The notes under the pieces: model-generated
Told to the model about the DNA's origin: nothing
Databases searched by the model: none
The model's input: only the letters and a program-made list of their open reading frames with translations
Assembly: GCF_003598715.1 (NCBI RefSeq)
Contig: NZ_QZFU01000056.1
Coordinates: 1 to 41,443 of the forward strand
DNA length: 41,443 bases
Reading direction: 5' to 3'
Source of the DNA: Nocardia panacis
GTDB lineage: Bacteria; Actinomycetota; Actinomycetes; Mycobacteriales; Mycobacteriaceae
Part shown: one piece after another, positions 24,023 to 32,165 of the stretch
How the letters are laid out: each line of letters starts with the position of its first letter
How positions within the stretch are numbered: the stretch's first letter is position 1
Position numbers and translations under genes: made by a program

Positions 24023-25989
24023 GTCGGCACCACCGAACGAATCCGGTTGCTGAACCAGTCGACCAGCCACTGAATCGCTGTACGACCGTCACCGTCGACG
24101 ACGTAATGGTCATAGCCTTGGTGAACTCCCGACGCGAAGAACGAGGCGGCACTGAATCCTTCGGAGACGAGCTGCCCCAAGGCGTCCGCACCGTTCTTTC
24201 CCGCCAAATCCGTTGCTGAGCGCGCCAGCCCTTGAACATCCGCCCCATGATCCGATGAGCCGACCAGAGTGTTCACCGCAATGCCGGCGAAGCCGAGCAA
24301 GGTGGGTACGAGCTCTGCCAACCGCACACCGACGTCGATCGGATTGGCCCCTGCGGCAAGAGCTTCGGCAACCTGCCACAGATTGTCTTGAAGTTGGCCG
24401 ATCTGTGCCGCCAGCGCACCGACATCCAGGTTCGCCAGCATCCCCACCAACAGCGAGATGATCTGCGCGGTTCCGGTTGTATCGGGAATCAACCCGATCA
24501 GGTGCGAGATCATCCGCAGATCTACACCGGCGACCATTTTCACCAGCGGTGCGAACTCGCTGTTCAACGTGCCGAATAGATCGTGCAGTCCCCGAACCTT
24601 GCCGGGGATATCAATCGCAGGATCTCCGACGAGACCGACGACCCGCCCCAGCACGTCGAGGACACCGGGAACATTCGCGGCGAAACGCAGGCCGTTGACC
24701 ACGACATTGAGCACCTGGTCGACCACAACTGACGGTTTCAACACCGACAACACCCGCGATGCCTGCGATAACGCGGCCGCAGGCGAGGCCGCCATCGAAT
24801 CGGTCAATGGCGCCGTTGCCGATGCCACCCGGTCGACAGCTCCGGACAGCGTCGAACGATCCGCTCCCGTCGCCGCCGCGCCGGTGATCTGCGAGGCGAT
24901 CGACGCCAGTGCGTCCAGTGCGGAGCTCAGATCCGAACGTGACGCCGCATCCAGGACATTCGCGGCGAGCTTATCGCCCGATCCCGGCGACGCCTGTGAC
25001 AGACGGGATTTCGCGCCAGGATTCTCCGCCGCCCACCCCGAGAGGTCTGCCAACGGCCCCAACGTTGAAGTCAGTTCTTTCACGCCTTGCGTCAGGTGTC
25101 CTATGTCGGGGTGCCCCGACGACACCTCGGCGATCATTCGCTGCACTGCGCCCGATGCGTCAGCGAGATTGACGCCAGAGAAGTCCGAACCCAGCGAGCG
25201 CGTCAACTCCTGCGCTGCCTTGTCGTCATTGCTCCCGATCTGAGGCCCGGTGGGCTGTGACAGCATCCGGCCCAACCCGGCCAGGATCGGGTGCTGGCCC
25301 GCGTCAGTCGCGCAGTAGCGATCTTCACCGGCGCAGATCTCTGCGGTCACCGATGACAACCCGCAGAATCCGCCGGGCCGAGGACCGGCGATCCCCTGCC
25401 CGCTCACCTGCGGGCCGACGAGCTTTCCGCCTGCGGTGCCTCGCCGCGGATCCGCGACCAGTCCCACTCCCAGCACCTGATCAGCCGGCACCGGATCACC
25501 CGCGCAACCGATGGAGACCGCTACGTCACCGAGAACATCCGCCCCCTGGCTGTAGCCGGCGAGGACAAACTTGGTTGCCGGACAACGCTTCCCGAACCCG
25601 ACCAGCTCATCGCGCACCGCAGCAACACCTGTCGCTTTGCTGTCGCCGTAGGGAAGTCGATCGAATGCCGACGCGGAATATGCCGGAAATCGTGCGACGA
25701 ACCGATCGCCGAAGCGCTGCGACAATTGGGCACCGACCGGCCCGAGCAACCCCACTGGGACCGCCGCGTCGGCCCCAGGGTGTGTTTCGCCCGTACCGGC
25801 CAAGAAGATCCCAGCCACCAGCGGACACCCACCCGCGCCTGCTCTTGCTGCCGGTTCGCCGGCCACCGAAATCAGCGGGCCAGCAAGAATCGCCGTCGCG
25901 ATGACCAAGACCCAGCTCCGACAGAAACCGCCGTGCCGCCTGTTCCGGCGGATCGATTGCGAACTCCCCTGCACCGCCGCCGCTTTCAC
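24019..25989 (-). CDS. Cutinase-family serine esterase with long helical C-terminus
   Basis: The 656-aa protein has an N-terminal export signal (WVLVIATAILAGPLISVAG). A cutinase alpha/beta-hydrolase domain at about residues 50-245 shows CPLVAGIFLAGTGE, nucleophile GYSQG (145-149) and ICAGEDRYCATDAGQHP, which supplies the Asp and His (His233). About 400 further residues of Ala/Leu/Val-rich helices follow; cutinases normally stop at about 220-300 aa, so this extension is unusual. It may act on mycolate or other envelope lipids. GTG 25989 overlaps the HTH gene's stop (GTGA), and its own stop overlaps the next gene's ATG. Coupling to T4SS genes suggests a role in passing the outer lipid layer. 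Confidence 0.78.
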   Translation of the reverse strand: MKAAAVQGSSQSIRRNRRHGGFCRSWVLVIATAILAGPLISVAGEPAARAGAGGCPLVAGIFLAGTGETHPGADAAVPVGLLGPVGAQLSQRFGDRFVARFPAYSASAFDRLPYGDSKATGVAAVRDELVGFGKRCPATKFVLAGYSQGADVLGDVAVSIGCAGDPVPADQVLGVGLVADPRRGTAGGKLVGPQVSGQGIAGPRPGGFCGLSSVTAEICAGEDRYCATDAGQHPILAGLGRMLSQPTGPQIGSNDDKAAQELTRSLGSDFSGVNLADASGAVQRMIAEVSSGHPDIGHLTQGVKELTSTLGPLADLSGWAAENPGAKSRLSQASPGSGDKLAANVLDAASRSDLSSALDALASIASQITGAAATGADRSTLSGAVDRVASATAPLTDSMAASPAAALSQASRVLSVLKPSVVVDQVLNVVVNGLRFAANVPGVLDVLGRVVGLVGDPAIDIPGKVRGLHDLFGTLNSEFAPLVKMVAGVDLRMISHLIGLIPDTTGTAQIISLLVGMLANLDVGALAAQIGQLQDNLWQVAEALAAGANPIDVGVRLAELVPTLLGFAGIAVNTLVGSSDHGADVQGLARSATDLAGKNGADALGQLVSEGFSAASFFASGVHQGYDHYVVDGDGRTAIQWLVDWFSNRIRSVVPT

Positions 25990-26231
25990 GACCGGAATCC
26001 CAGACTCGTCGTCCTGCGAGCTGCCAGCCAGGCATCCACCTTGGATTGTTCCAGCCGCAGGGGCGAATTCTTCGCATCACCGGATTTCCATGCTTGCGAA
26101 TACAACTCGTGCCCCTCCACCCGGAGGTGGCGAATCCGATCCGGCGAATCTCCCGTCCGATCGCTGATCTGCCGAATGTTCAGCACACGATCGCGACGTC
26201 CGCACATCCTACAAACAGGCTCTACACCCAT
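25986..26231 (-). CDS. Excisionase/MerR-type HTH protein at the head of the T4SS operon
   Basis: The 81-aa protein starts at ATG 26231, eight bases after GGAGG. A CRMCGRRD CxxC element is followed by a winged-helix-like segment: LNIRQISDRTGDSPDRIRHL, a wing region, and PLRLEQSKVDAWLAAR at the end. This order, and the final 'sVDAWLAAR', are typical of excisionase/AlpA/BldC-like small DNA-binding proteins. It overlaps the cutinase start by GTGA, so it belongs to the operon. It could be a transfer-operon regulator or an excision factor; no integrase is seen beside it. Confidence 0.65.
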   Translation of the reverse strand: MGVEPVCRMCGRRDRVLNIRQISDRTGDSPDRIRHLRVEGHELYSQAWKSGDAKNSPLRLEQSKVDAWLAARRTTSLGFRS

Positions 26232-26359
26232 CGCAGATACCTCCAATCCCCACCGCAATAGAAAACTTCGAGCCGATAGGGCTGTCCGCCATTCGATTGC
26301 GCGACGAATTTCGAAATTCGACACAGCCGTAGTTCGGTTCAGCCGAACATCTGAATGAA

Positions 26360-26641
26360 CTACCGCACAGACTCTTTCGAGTTCCCCTGGTCCACAGTTC
26401 CGCTGGCGCGATGCTTGCGCAGTCCGACATCGCGACCGCTACGCATATCGTCGTGTCGCGAATTTCGCCGCATGCGAACCAGTCGCCGCATCCGCAGCTC
26501 GTCGTCGACGTCGCGATCGTACAACCGCTCAAACCGCTCGCTCAGCGTCTCGTCGGGCAAGCGACCTGCGCGGCGCTGCTTCACCGTTCGGCCGCGCATC
26601 CCCAGAGAGACACTGACACGGCTAGGAGAAATTTCGCTCAT
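26360..26641 (-). CDS. Small highly charged protein (93 aa)
   Basis: The frame starts at ATG 26641, five bases after GAGGAG. It encodes a very basic, Arg/Asp-rich peptide (GRTVKQRRAGRLPDETLSERFERLYDRD, then ELRMRRLVRMRRNSRHDD). Helix content looks high and nucleic-acid binding is plausible. It lies 128 bp before the excisionase-like gene on the same strand, and could be the first gene of the T4SS operon. No family is recognised, and its tail after residue ~70 looks disordered. Confidence 0.45.
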   Translation of the reverse strand: MSEISPSRVSVSLGMRGRTVKQRRAGRLPDETLSERFERLYDRDVDDELRMRRLVRMRRNSRHDDMRSGRDVGLRKHRASGTVDQGNSKESVR

Positions 26642-27282
26642 CCCAACTCCTCGGATCAGCCTCGACTGGCATCGAATGGCCTTATGCACCATTGGGTTCC
26701 ATGTCAGTCGAGCGACCGTGCCATAGAAGCGTCACACATCCCTTGGCGCACAATATGCGCTGAGACGGTGCAGTGAATCACCGCTGAAGCAATCAGGAAT
26801 GGACGCCCATTTGGCATTTCATCCGGTTCCGCCGATGCGGTTGCCGGGAGCCCCCTAAATTTCTAGCTCGAATCTATCCCATCCACACTCATCTCGCAAC
26901 CATTCAGTAGAGACCATATGGCTACTGCTCACGCAATAGGACGCAGCGATCATCTTGACCAGATCCTACTCGCCGCAACCGATCTCACATTGGGCCACTT
27001 TCGGATCCAACAGAAACCGATTGGCTTGTGGGATAAGTTCGGCGCGAAGTGTTGGTGCAGCATGGAATCGAGAACAAGAACCGCTAGGGTGACGTGGCTC
27101 ATGGCCACCACCGCGGGTCAGGACGTTCACGATGCGAACGTAGGCAGCTCGTGGCGAGCGCGGTGAATGTCGCTTGAGCAGTTGGGTTTCCATAGCATCG
27201 GGTTTCCCGATGCTGGGCGAGGATTCACCCTGCCCAGCATCGCCTCTCTCAAACCAGTTGCCGCACCTGACACTTCACCCAA
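26642..27282. other. Intergenic stretch, no convincing gene
   Basis: This is the probable promoter region of the minus-strand T4SS operon. GCGCA-CAATA-TGCGC at 26746-26760 is a short perfect inverted repeat about 105 bp before the first start. Open frames on both strands around 26918-27193 lack a good ribosome site and a recognisable product, so I left them out. Confidence 0.35.
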
Positions 27283-28461
27283 TCAACTTTCCAATGTCAG
27301 ATCAACCAATACCTGGGGCCGATCACCGAACGGAATTCGCGTGCAGACAGCCCGCATCGCGCGCCACGGCTCATCATCAGAGAATCGAACACGCGCTACT
27401 ACGACGATCGGATTTTCCGCCTTCAGAAGTTCGGCACGACACTCGTCCACGGTGCAGGTATCGTCCGGGTGGATCCGCGGATTCAAGCGCCCTCGACCCA
27501 CGCGCAAAGCCGGGTCGATTACCAAAACGCGGTACATGTGAGACGTCCTCAAATCGACGAGCCCGATGGTATGCCCCGACACGACCGGGAGATGAGCGAG
27601 CGCCAGGATCTCCGGATCCGCAGGCGGTGCCGGCTCATCCGGCGTGATGTCGTAGACCAACCCTCTCACCACTCGAGCCGAAGTGAAGCCGACCGCCTTC
27701 GCAGCCAGGTAGAGATGGCGCCGACCCACTGATCTTCCCGCTGCGGTGGTTGCGGTCCCGACCCAAAATTCCCTATCTGTTTGGGGATCCAGAAGATCGA
27801 GGAGCCCCGATCGATCGGACCCCCCGTCGAGATGCGCCAGAAGATCGGAAAGCGAACGCCCACAACCTTCACGCTCCGTGCAGCCGAGCAGACGCTCGAA
27901 CGAGTCGGAGAGGTCAGCTATACCAGTTTCCAGATCAAGCTGGAACGCCCCCACGCGCGCCTCGGCGTCCACAGGGAAGGATTCGTGGCCCGCCCACAGC
28001 GAGACTACGTAAACCACTCCACTCGGCCCCAGAACCGGTCTCGCCACCATTCGAGACTCCGCTCCGGAATACGTTGGTATGTAGTCGATTTCCTCCATCC
28101 CCGAATGAACACAGCGACGAACGAGCTCGGGAACCCTGCGCGCCGCGATGACGCCCGACGCAATCGTCGACCGCGCGAGATTGGCGAACTGCCGACGGAA
28201 CTTTCCGTCCACCATCACGGACGGCATCGGACCACCAAGGGTTTCGATCAGAGCCCAACGCGGCGCGCAACCACCCCTTTCACGCTCCGCATTCGAGCGA
28301 ACAACTCGCCGCCGGGGCATATCAGCAGGTGACGGCTGCGCGCATATCGGAATAGCTGCGCCACCGCTCGCCGAAGGCACATCCGAGGCACGGATAGCCG
28401 AGGCTTGCCGCACGCGGCGCTCACTTCGCTGGACGAACCGAGCATCGTCGGCCGGTTTCAT
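27283..28461 (-). CDS. PAS/GAF-like (DUF5593-type) putative sensory or regulatory protein
   Basis: The protein is up to 392 aa. The conserved part begins at WALIETLGGPMPSVMVDG (about residue 68) and continues with SRMVARPVLGPSGVVYVVSLWAG, then a second half beginning FWVGTATTAAGRSVGRRHLYL. It resembles a Nocardia/mycobacterial family of PAS/GAF-like proteins of unknown ligand (DUF5593-type, from memory). The gene at 30339 is a paralogue, sharing W-x-LIETL and LGPxxxVYxxxLWxG. The start is uncertain: ATG 28461 is six bases after a tiny ORF's stop, but the residues up to Met48 (ATG 28320) look non-conserved. It could be a sensor whose output is not visible. Confidence 0.7.
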   Translation of the reverse strand: MKPADDARFVQRSERRVRQASAIRASDVPSASGGAAIPICAQPSPADMPRRRVVRSNAERERGGCAPRWALIETLGGPMPSVMVDGKFRRQFANLARSTIASGVIAARRVPELVRRCVHSGMEEIDYIPTYSGAESRMVARPVLGPSGVVYVVSLWAGHESFPVDAEARVGAFQLDLETGIADLSDSFERLLGCTEREGCGRSLSDLLAHLDGGSDRSGLLDLLDPQTDREFWVGTATTAAGRSVGRRHLYLAAKAVGFTSARVVRGLVYDITPDEPAPPADPEILALAHLPVVSGHTIGLVDLRTSHMYRVLVIDPALRVGRGRLNPRIHPDDTCTVDECRAELLKAENPIVVVARVRFSDDEPWRAMRAVCTRIPFGDRPQVLVDLTLES

Positions 28462-28467
28462 CGCGAC

Positions 28468-28584
28468 CTACTTCAATCCGTGCCCAGTGGGCACGTCTGC
28501 CTGACGAGCCGCCCCGCCTCGAACACCAGGCTCGGCAGTGGCGGGCGCATTGATGACCGCTGCGATCTCTTCGATCGTGCACAT
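28468..28584 (-). CDS. 38-aa ORF with strong ribosome site upstream of PAS-like gene
   Basis: ATG 28584 is preceded by GGGAGG at seven bases, one of the better ribosome sites in this part of the window. The 38 codons begin MCTIEEIAAVINAPA and end HGLK. The TAG at 28468-28470 lies six bases before the first possible ATG of the PAS-like gene, as expected for a coupled leader ORF. No precursor-peptide family or core motif is recognised. It may be a leader peptide or a small protein in its own right. Confidence 0.45.
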   Translation of the reverse strand: MCTIEEIAAVINAPATAEPGVRGGAARQADVPTGHGLK

Positions 28585-28831
28585 ACTCGGACCTCCCTCG
28601 ACATCGGATAGCGCAACGCGTGACGCCATACGACGAGTCCGGGAGAGCATTCCCGATGTCCAGCAGATTGCCCCTGAAGGCGGGTGACTGTGCCGTACAT
28701 GGATTCCTCGCGGTGGTCGCTCCAACCTCGTCGGCGGCCGAGCCCGAAGCCCGTCCCCGCATCGAGATGGAATTAGCGTCACAGCTAGGGGAATCAGCCA
28801 CCCAGCACTTTTGCAGTAAACCACAGCGTAT

Positions 28832-28851
28832 TTACTTCCGCAAGGAAGTAA
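28832..28851. promoter_or_regulatory. Perfect inverted repeat upstream of P450 gene
   Basis: TTACTTCC (28832-28839) and GGAAGTAA (28844-28851) are exact complements around GCAA, in the divergent region between the PAS-like gene and the P450. It ends 67 bp before the P450 ATG. A dimeric repressor (TetR, PadR or MarR type) operator is the simplest reading. In RNA it would form an 8-bp stem with a GNRA-type tetraloop. No regulator of these classes is seen in the window. The rest of 28585-28918 shows no supportable gene. Confidence 0.5.
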
Positions 28852-28918
28852 GAGTTGTCAGCTATTACCCGGCAGGTTGATGACGCACGGCACACGATGA
28901 CGTGAGAGGCTTGATTGT

Positions 28919-30307
28919 ATGGATTCAAGATCACCAATCGCGATCGACGAACTCCCACACGCTCCTGGACGGCTGCCGCTTCTGGGTGATCTCACCAGCG
29001 TCGACCGTAAACGACCGACCCAGCACGAACTGCATCTCGCCCAGAATGCCCACCTCGGCCCCATCTTTCAGCGCAAGATCTTCCAGTCACGATTGGTCGT
29101 AGTGTCCGGCGCGCACCTGGCCGCGCAGTGCACCGATGAAACGCATTGGGCTCGAGCGCTTGTCGGCCCAGGAGTCAGCCTGCGTCGCGTCGTACCCCAC
29201 GGACTGTTCACCGCACGCAGCAGCGATCCCCTTTGGGGTCAAGCCCGGCGCGTCCTCGGTCCAGGGTTCAACCAAGCGGCGATGCGCGCCTATCACCACG
29301 CCATGCAATCGGTCGCCGACGATCTGATCACGGAATGGACCACCCAAGCAGGATCGATCGACGCGCACTCCGCCATGACCCGAGCGACGCTGGAAGTCAT
29401 TGGTAGGGCAGGCTTCTCGCGCGATCTCGGCCTGTTCTCCGACGGCCCGCAAACCAGGGAATCGCAGCGGTTCGCCGAGGCGCTCGCCGCTACCCTGCGG
29501 TGGGCGTCCGAAGCGACCAACGACCTGCCCATCATCGGTGGTATTCGGAACATACTGCGCGAGAACACTCTTCGCCGCGACATGCGAATACTGCACGAGT
29601 ACGTCGACACCATCATCGCCGAACGCCAGGCACAGCCAACCGACGATTCCGACCTGCTCAACCTCATGCTCACCACCAGCGACCCCGACACCGGAACCCG
29701 GCTACCCGCCGACAACATCCGCGACCAAGTACTCACCTTCCTCGTCGCCGGCCACGAAACCACCGCCGCCCTCTTGGAAGTCGCACTCCACTACATCGCC
29801 GGCGACCACCGACTCCAAGACGAGCTGCGCGAGGAAGCCCTCGCCCGCGACACCACCGACTACGACGCCATCGCCGGGCTGCGTCTGCTCCGGCAGACCA
29901 TCAACGAATCCCTCCGCTTGTGGCCGCCGGTGCCCGGCTTCTTCCGCCTCGCACGCACCAACCAGAACCTCGGCGGCTACCACATCCCCTCCGGCCGAGC
30001 CGTATTCGTACTCGCCCTCGCAGCCCACCGCGACACCGAAGCATGGGGACCCAAAGCCGCCGAGTTCGACCCACACCGCTTCGACCCTCCCCGCCTCCGC
30101 GAGTACCCGGACCGATTCCTGCAACCCTGGGGCACCGGCCCCCGTGCCTGCATCGGCCGCGCCTTCGCCACCCACGAAGCCACCCTGCTCCTCGCACGAA
30201 TCCTCACCGCGTTCGCCCTCGACGGCCCCGACACCCCACCCGCCATGCTCGAACGAGGCAGCCTGCGTCCCGAACCGTTCCACCTCACCATCACCCCGCA
30301 CCGGTAG
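28919..30307 (+). CDS. Cytochrome P450 monooxygenase
   Basis: The 462-aa soluble P450 has all the core motifs: the I-helix oxygen-binding segment FLVAGHETTAALLEVAL, the K-helix ESLRLWPPVPGFFRLAR (ExxR), EFDPHRFDPPR and the heme loop QPWGTGPRACIGRAFATHE with the Cys ligand. The pattern is closest to the CYP102/BM3 heme-domain clan, which hydroxylates fatty acyl chains. The usual Phe at the start of the heme loop is Trp here. No reductase domain is fused, so ferredoxin partners must come from elsewhere. The start is ATG 28919 after AGAGG. The PAS-like frameshifted gene follows 31 bp later. It may be a lipid or polyketide tailoring enzyme. Confidence 0.9.
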   Translation: MDSRSPIAIDELPHAPGRLPLLGDLTSVDRKRPTQHELHLAQNAHLGPIFQRKIFQSRLVVVSGAHLAAQCTDETHWARALVGPGVSLRRVVPHGLFTARSSDPLWGQARRVLGPGFNQAAMRAYHHAMQSVADDLITEWTTQAGSIDAHSAMTRATLEVIGRAGFSRDLGLFSDGPQTRESQRFAEALAATLRWASEATNDLPIIGGIRNILRENTLRRDMRILHEYVDTIIAERQAQPTDDSDLLNLMLTTSDPDTGTRLPADNIRDQVLTFLVAGHETTAALLEVALHYIAGDHRLQDELREEALARDTTDYDAIAGLRLLRQTINESLRLWPPVPGFFRLARTNQNLGGYHIPSGRAVFVLALAAHRDTEAWGPKAAEFDPHRFDPPRLREYPDRFLQPWGTGPRACIGRAFATHEATLLLARILTAFALDGPDTPPAMLERGSLRPEPFHLTITPHR

Positions 30308-30338
30308 GAGATCCCACCCGCACCGAGGAGGCCCCGCG

Positions 30339-31350
30339 ATGACCTGGTACCTGATCGAAACCCTCGCACCCCTCGACCAGCCCATCACGATCATCGCCAA
30401 AGACGGCCACCCCCGCGATTGGACCAGCATCCGCCGACTCGAACGCGACGAAGGAATCGACCTCACCCACGCCCTCACCCACCTCCGCCGCGGCGCCCCA
30501 CCCACCCAGCAACACATCCCCGGCCGCAACCACACTCGCCTCGTCGCCACCACCCCAATCCTCGGCCCCGACAACGACGTCTACGGCATCCACCTCTGGA
30601 TCGGCGACCCCGGACAACCCCATCCCACCCCAACGCCCCGCCGCCGGAATTTCCTGGTCCCTCGGCGAACTACAGATCAACCAACGCATCGAATCCTGGA
30701 TGATGAGCACCGACGACGCCGACGGCTTCAAACGCATCCGCTCCCCCGGCGAATTCTTCCGCAAAGTCGTCCGCTTCGACGCCGTCTCCGACCTCATCGA
30801 ACTCGCCACCCACCCCACCCCCGACGCCATCTTCTCCACCAACATCACCGTCCTCCACGACCGCGGCAACCTCATGAACTGGCAAATCACCACCCGCAGC
30901 CGCAACGACAACCACCACACCGGCATGCGCGGCATCACCCACGACATCACCGACGTCATCCCACCCGCCATCAGCCCACTCGAAACCCTCGGCCTCACCA
31001 GTACCCCCGACCCCAACGCCCCCGCCGCAGCCCTACTCGCCTTCCCATCCACCTCACCCACCCCGGTCATCGCCAACTGGATCGGCAAAGTCCCCACTTG
31101 GATCGATTGGCAACGCGAAGGCGACACCAACCTCATCCACCCCGACAACTGGCCCGACCTCACCCGAACCGCCGTCCTCCTCCAAGCCGCGCTCCCTGAC
31201 AGCGAAACCACTACCCCCGCCCGAATCCGCGCTCACACCCCCACCGGCTGGCAACCCGTCACCATCACCTCACGCCGCTACCCCGGCGAAGTCGGCGACC
31301 GCCTCCACATCATCCGCATCGAAAAGGCGACCTTGAAGGAAACGGGTTGA
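30339..31350 (+). pseudogene. PAS/GAF-like (DUF5593-type) gene with one-base frameshift
   Basis: ATG 30339, behind GAGGAGG, encodes MTWYLIETLAPLDQ... to LGPDNDVYGIHLWIGDPGQP in one frame. The protein then continues in the next frame (IPPQRPAAGISWSLGEL...) to TGA at 31350. Dropping one C from the CCCC run at 30618-30621 restores a ~336-aa protein that aligns with the paralogue at 27283-28461 (LGP...VY...LW.G...P). Downstream coding looks normal, so the lesion is recent or a sequencing error. A perfect hairpin 14 bases after the stop ends the P450 operon. Confidence 0.7.
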
Positions 31351-31364
31351 CGGCGACCGGCTGT

Positions 31365-31396
31365 CGCTGATCCGGCTCCGCTAGGTCGGATCAGCG
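31365..31396. terminator. Perfect 10-bp hairpin after the P450/PAS-like operon
   Basis: CGCTGATCCG (31365-31374) and CGGATCAGCG (31387-31396) are exact complements around a 12-nt loop. The hairpin lies 14 bases past the stop at 31350. No T-run follows. It could also stop minus-strand transcripts from the HTH pair. Confidence 0.6.
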
Positions 31397-31431
31397 TCAA
31401 CGTGGAGATTCAGCATCTACCTCGCCAATAG

Positions 31432-31527
31432 CGGCAAATACGAAATCTAGATCCTGCCACCGGATTCACCGCAGGCAGCCCCCAAGAAGCCCTCGACTAC
31501 GCCTGCGACCTCTACCTCGGGCACTGA
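31432..31527 (+). pseudogene. Possible gene remnant (C-terminal fragment)
   Basis: Between an in-frame TAG at 31429 and TGA 31525-31527 the plus strand reads LDPATGFTAGSPQEALDYACDLYLGH at its end, which looks like a genuine protein C-terminus with G/C third positions. No start codon or ribosome site precedes it. It may be what is left of a deleted gene. No family is named. Confidence 0.25.
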
Positions 31528-31574
31528 CCTCCGAAAAACTTTACGGGCGGAACCAAAGCTAAGAGAATGGTTTG

Positions 31575-32165
31575 TCACCGAGCGGATCGCATGTTCTTCT
31601 TCGGCCATGGATTGGCGACTCTGCCTTCTTTCTGCAGTGTTTTGATCCACTCCTGAGCGATGCGATTCGGAACGTCGTAATGCTTCGATACTTTTGAAAT
31701 GCTACCCAGCCGCCAATAATTGACACCGAAATCCGATGGGATTTCGGTTTTGACGGAACGGCCCAACCATTCGGCGAACACCCCACCTACATCCGATCCC
31801 TCAGATGTTTGAGCGTCTTGGCGTGCGGGCACGGAACCTGCGCCGGAAGCAGCCTCCGATTCGACGATGGACGAGGCGTCGGGCACACTCGATATATCGA
31901 CAGTAGCAATAGAACGCGCGTCGGAGAAGGAGCCGCTCCACAGCATAGAGGCAGCCCGGACGATCAATGAGAAGTCAATGCCCGACAGTTCTGATGGGAC
32001 CGGATCGGTACCACCGACCTCGACACCAACCTCGACGATTCGTGCTTCGTTTCGATCTATCTCGACGATAGCGGTAGCCAAGACGGCGTTCGAGTCGATG
32101 CTTGATATGCTGATCCGATACTGGTTCCCCGCGTCATGATTTCCATCCCGATCGGAGGGCATCAT
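31575..32165 (-). CDS. HTH protein A of a tandem paralogous pair
   Basis: The 196-aa protein has two parts. The N-terminal ~70 residues are beta-rich (YRISISSIDSNAVLATAIVEI, SGIDFSLIVRAASML). A Ser/Ala-rich linker leads to a C-terminal HTH-like segment, PSDFGVNYWRLGSISKVSKHYDVPNRIAQEWIKTLQKEGR. The same layout appears in protein B, whose stop overlaps this start by ATGA. Codon use is less GC-biased than in the T4SS or PKS genes, suggesting later acquisition. It is probably a DNA-binding regulator whose N-terminal half may sense or dimerise. The family is not named. Confidence 0.65.
   Translation of the reverse strand: MMPSDRDGNHDAGNQYRISISSIDSNAVLATAIVEIDRNEARIVEVGVEVGGTDPVPSELSGIDFSLIVRAASMLWSGSFSDARSIATVDISSVPDASSIVESEAASGAGSVPARQDAQTSEGSDVGGVFAEWLGRSVKTEIPSDFGVNYWRLGSISKVSKHYDVPNRIAQEWIKTLQKEGRVANPWPKKNMRSAR

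Noticed and set aside
26918..27193. Overlapping frames on both strands (82 and 75 codons)
   Set aside because: Neither has a ribosome site, biased codon use or family likeness.
29400..31199. 599-codon plus-strand frame across the P450 and the following gene
   Set aside because: In the P450 region it is a Pro/Thr/Ser-rich shadow frame. Only its part from 30339 to about 30620 is real, as the first half of the frameshifted PAS-like gene.
29702..31254. Long minus-strand frames opposite the P450 and PAS-like gene
   Set aside because: Gly/Val/Glu-rich low-complexity mirror translations of strongly G/C-third-position genes; no ribosome sites or motifs.
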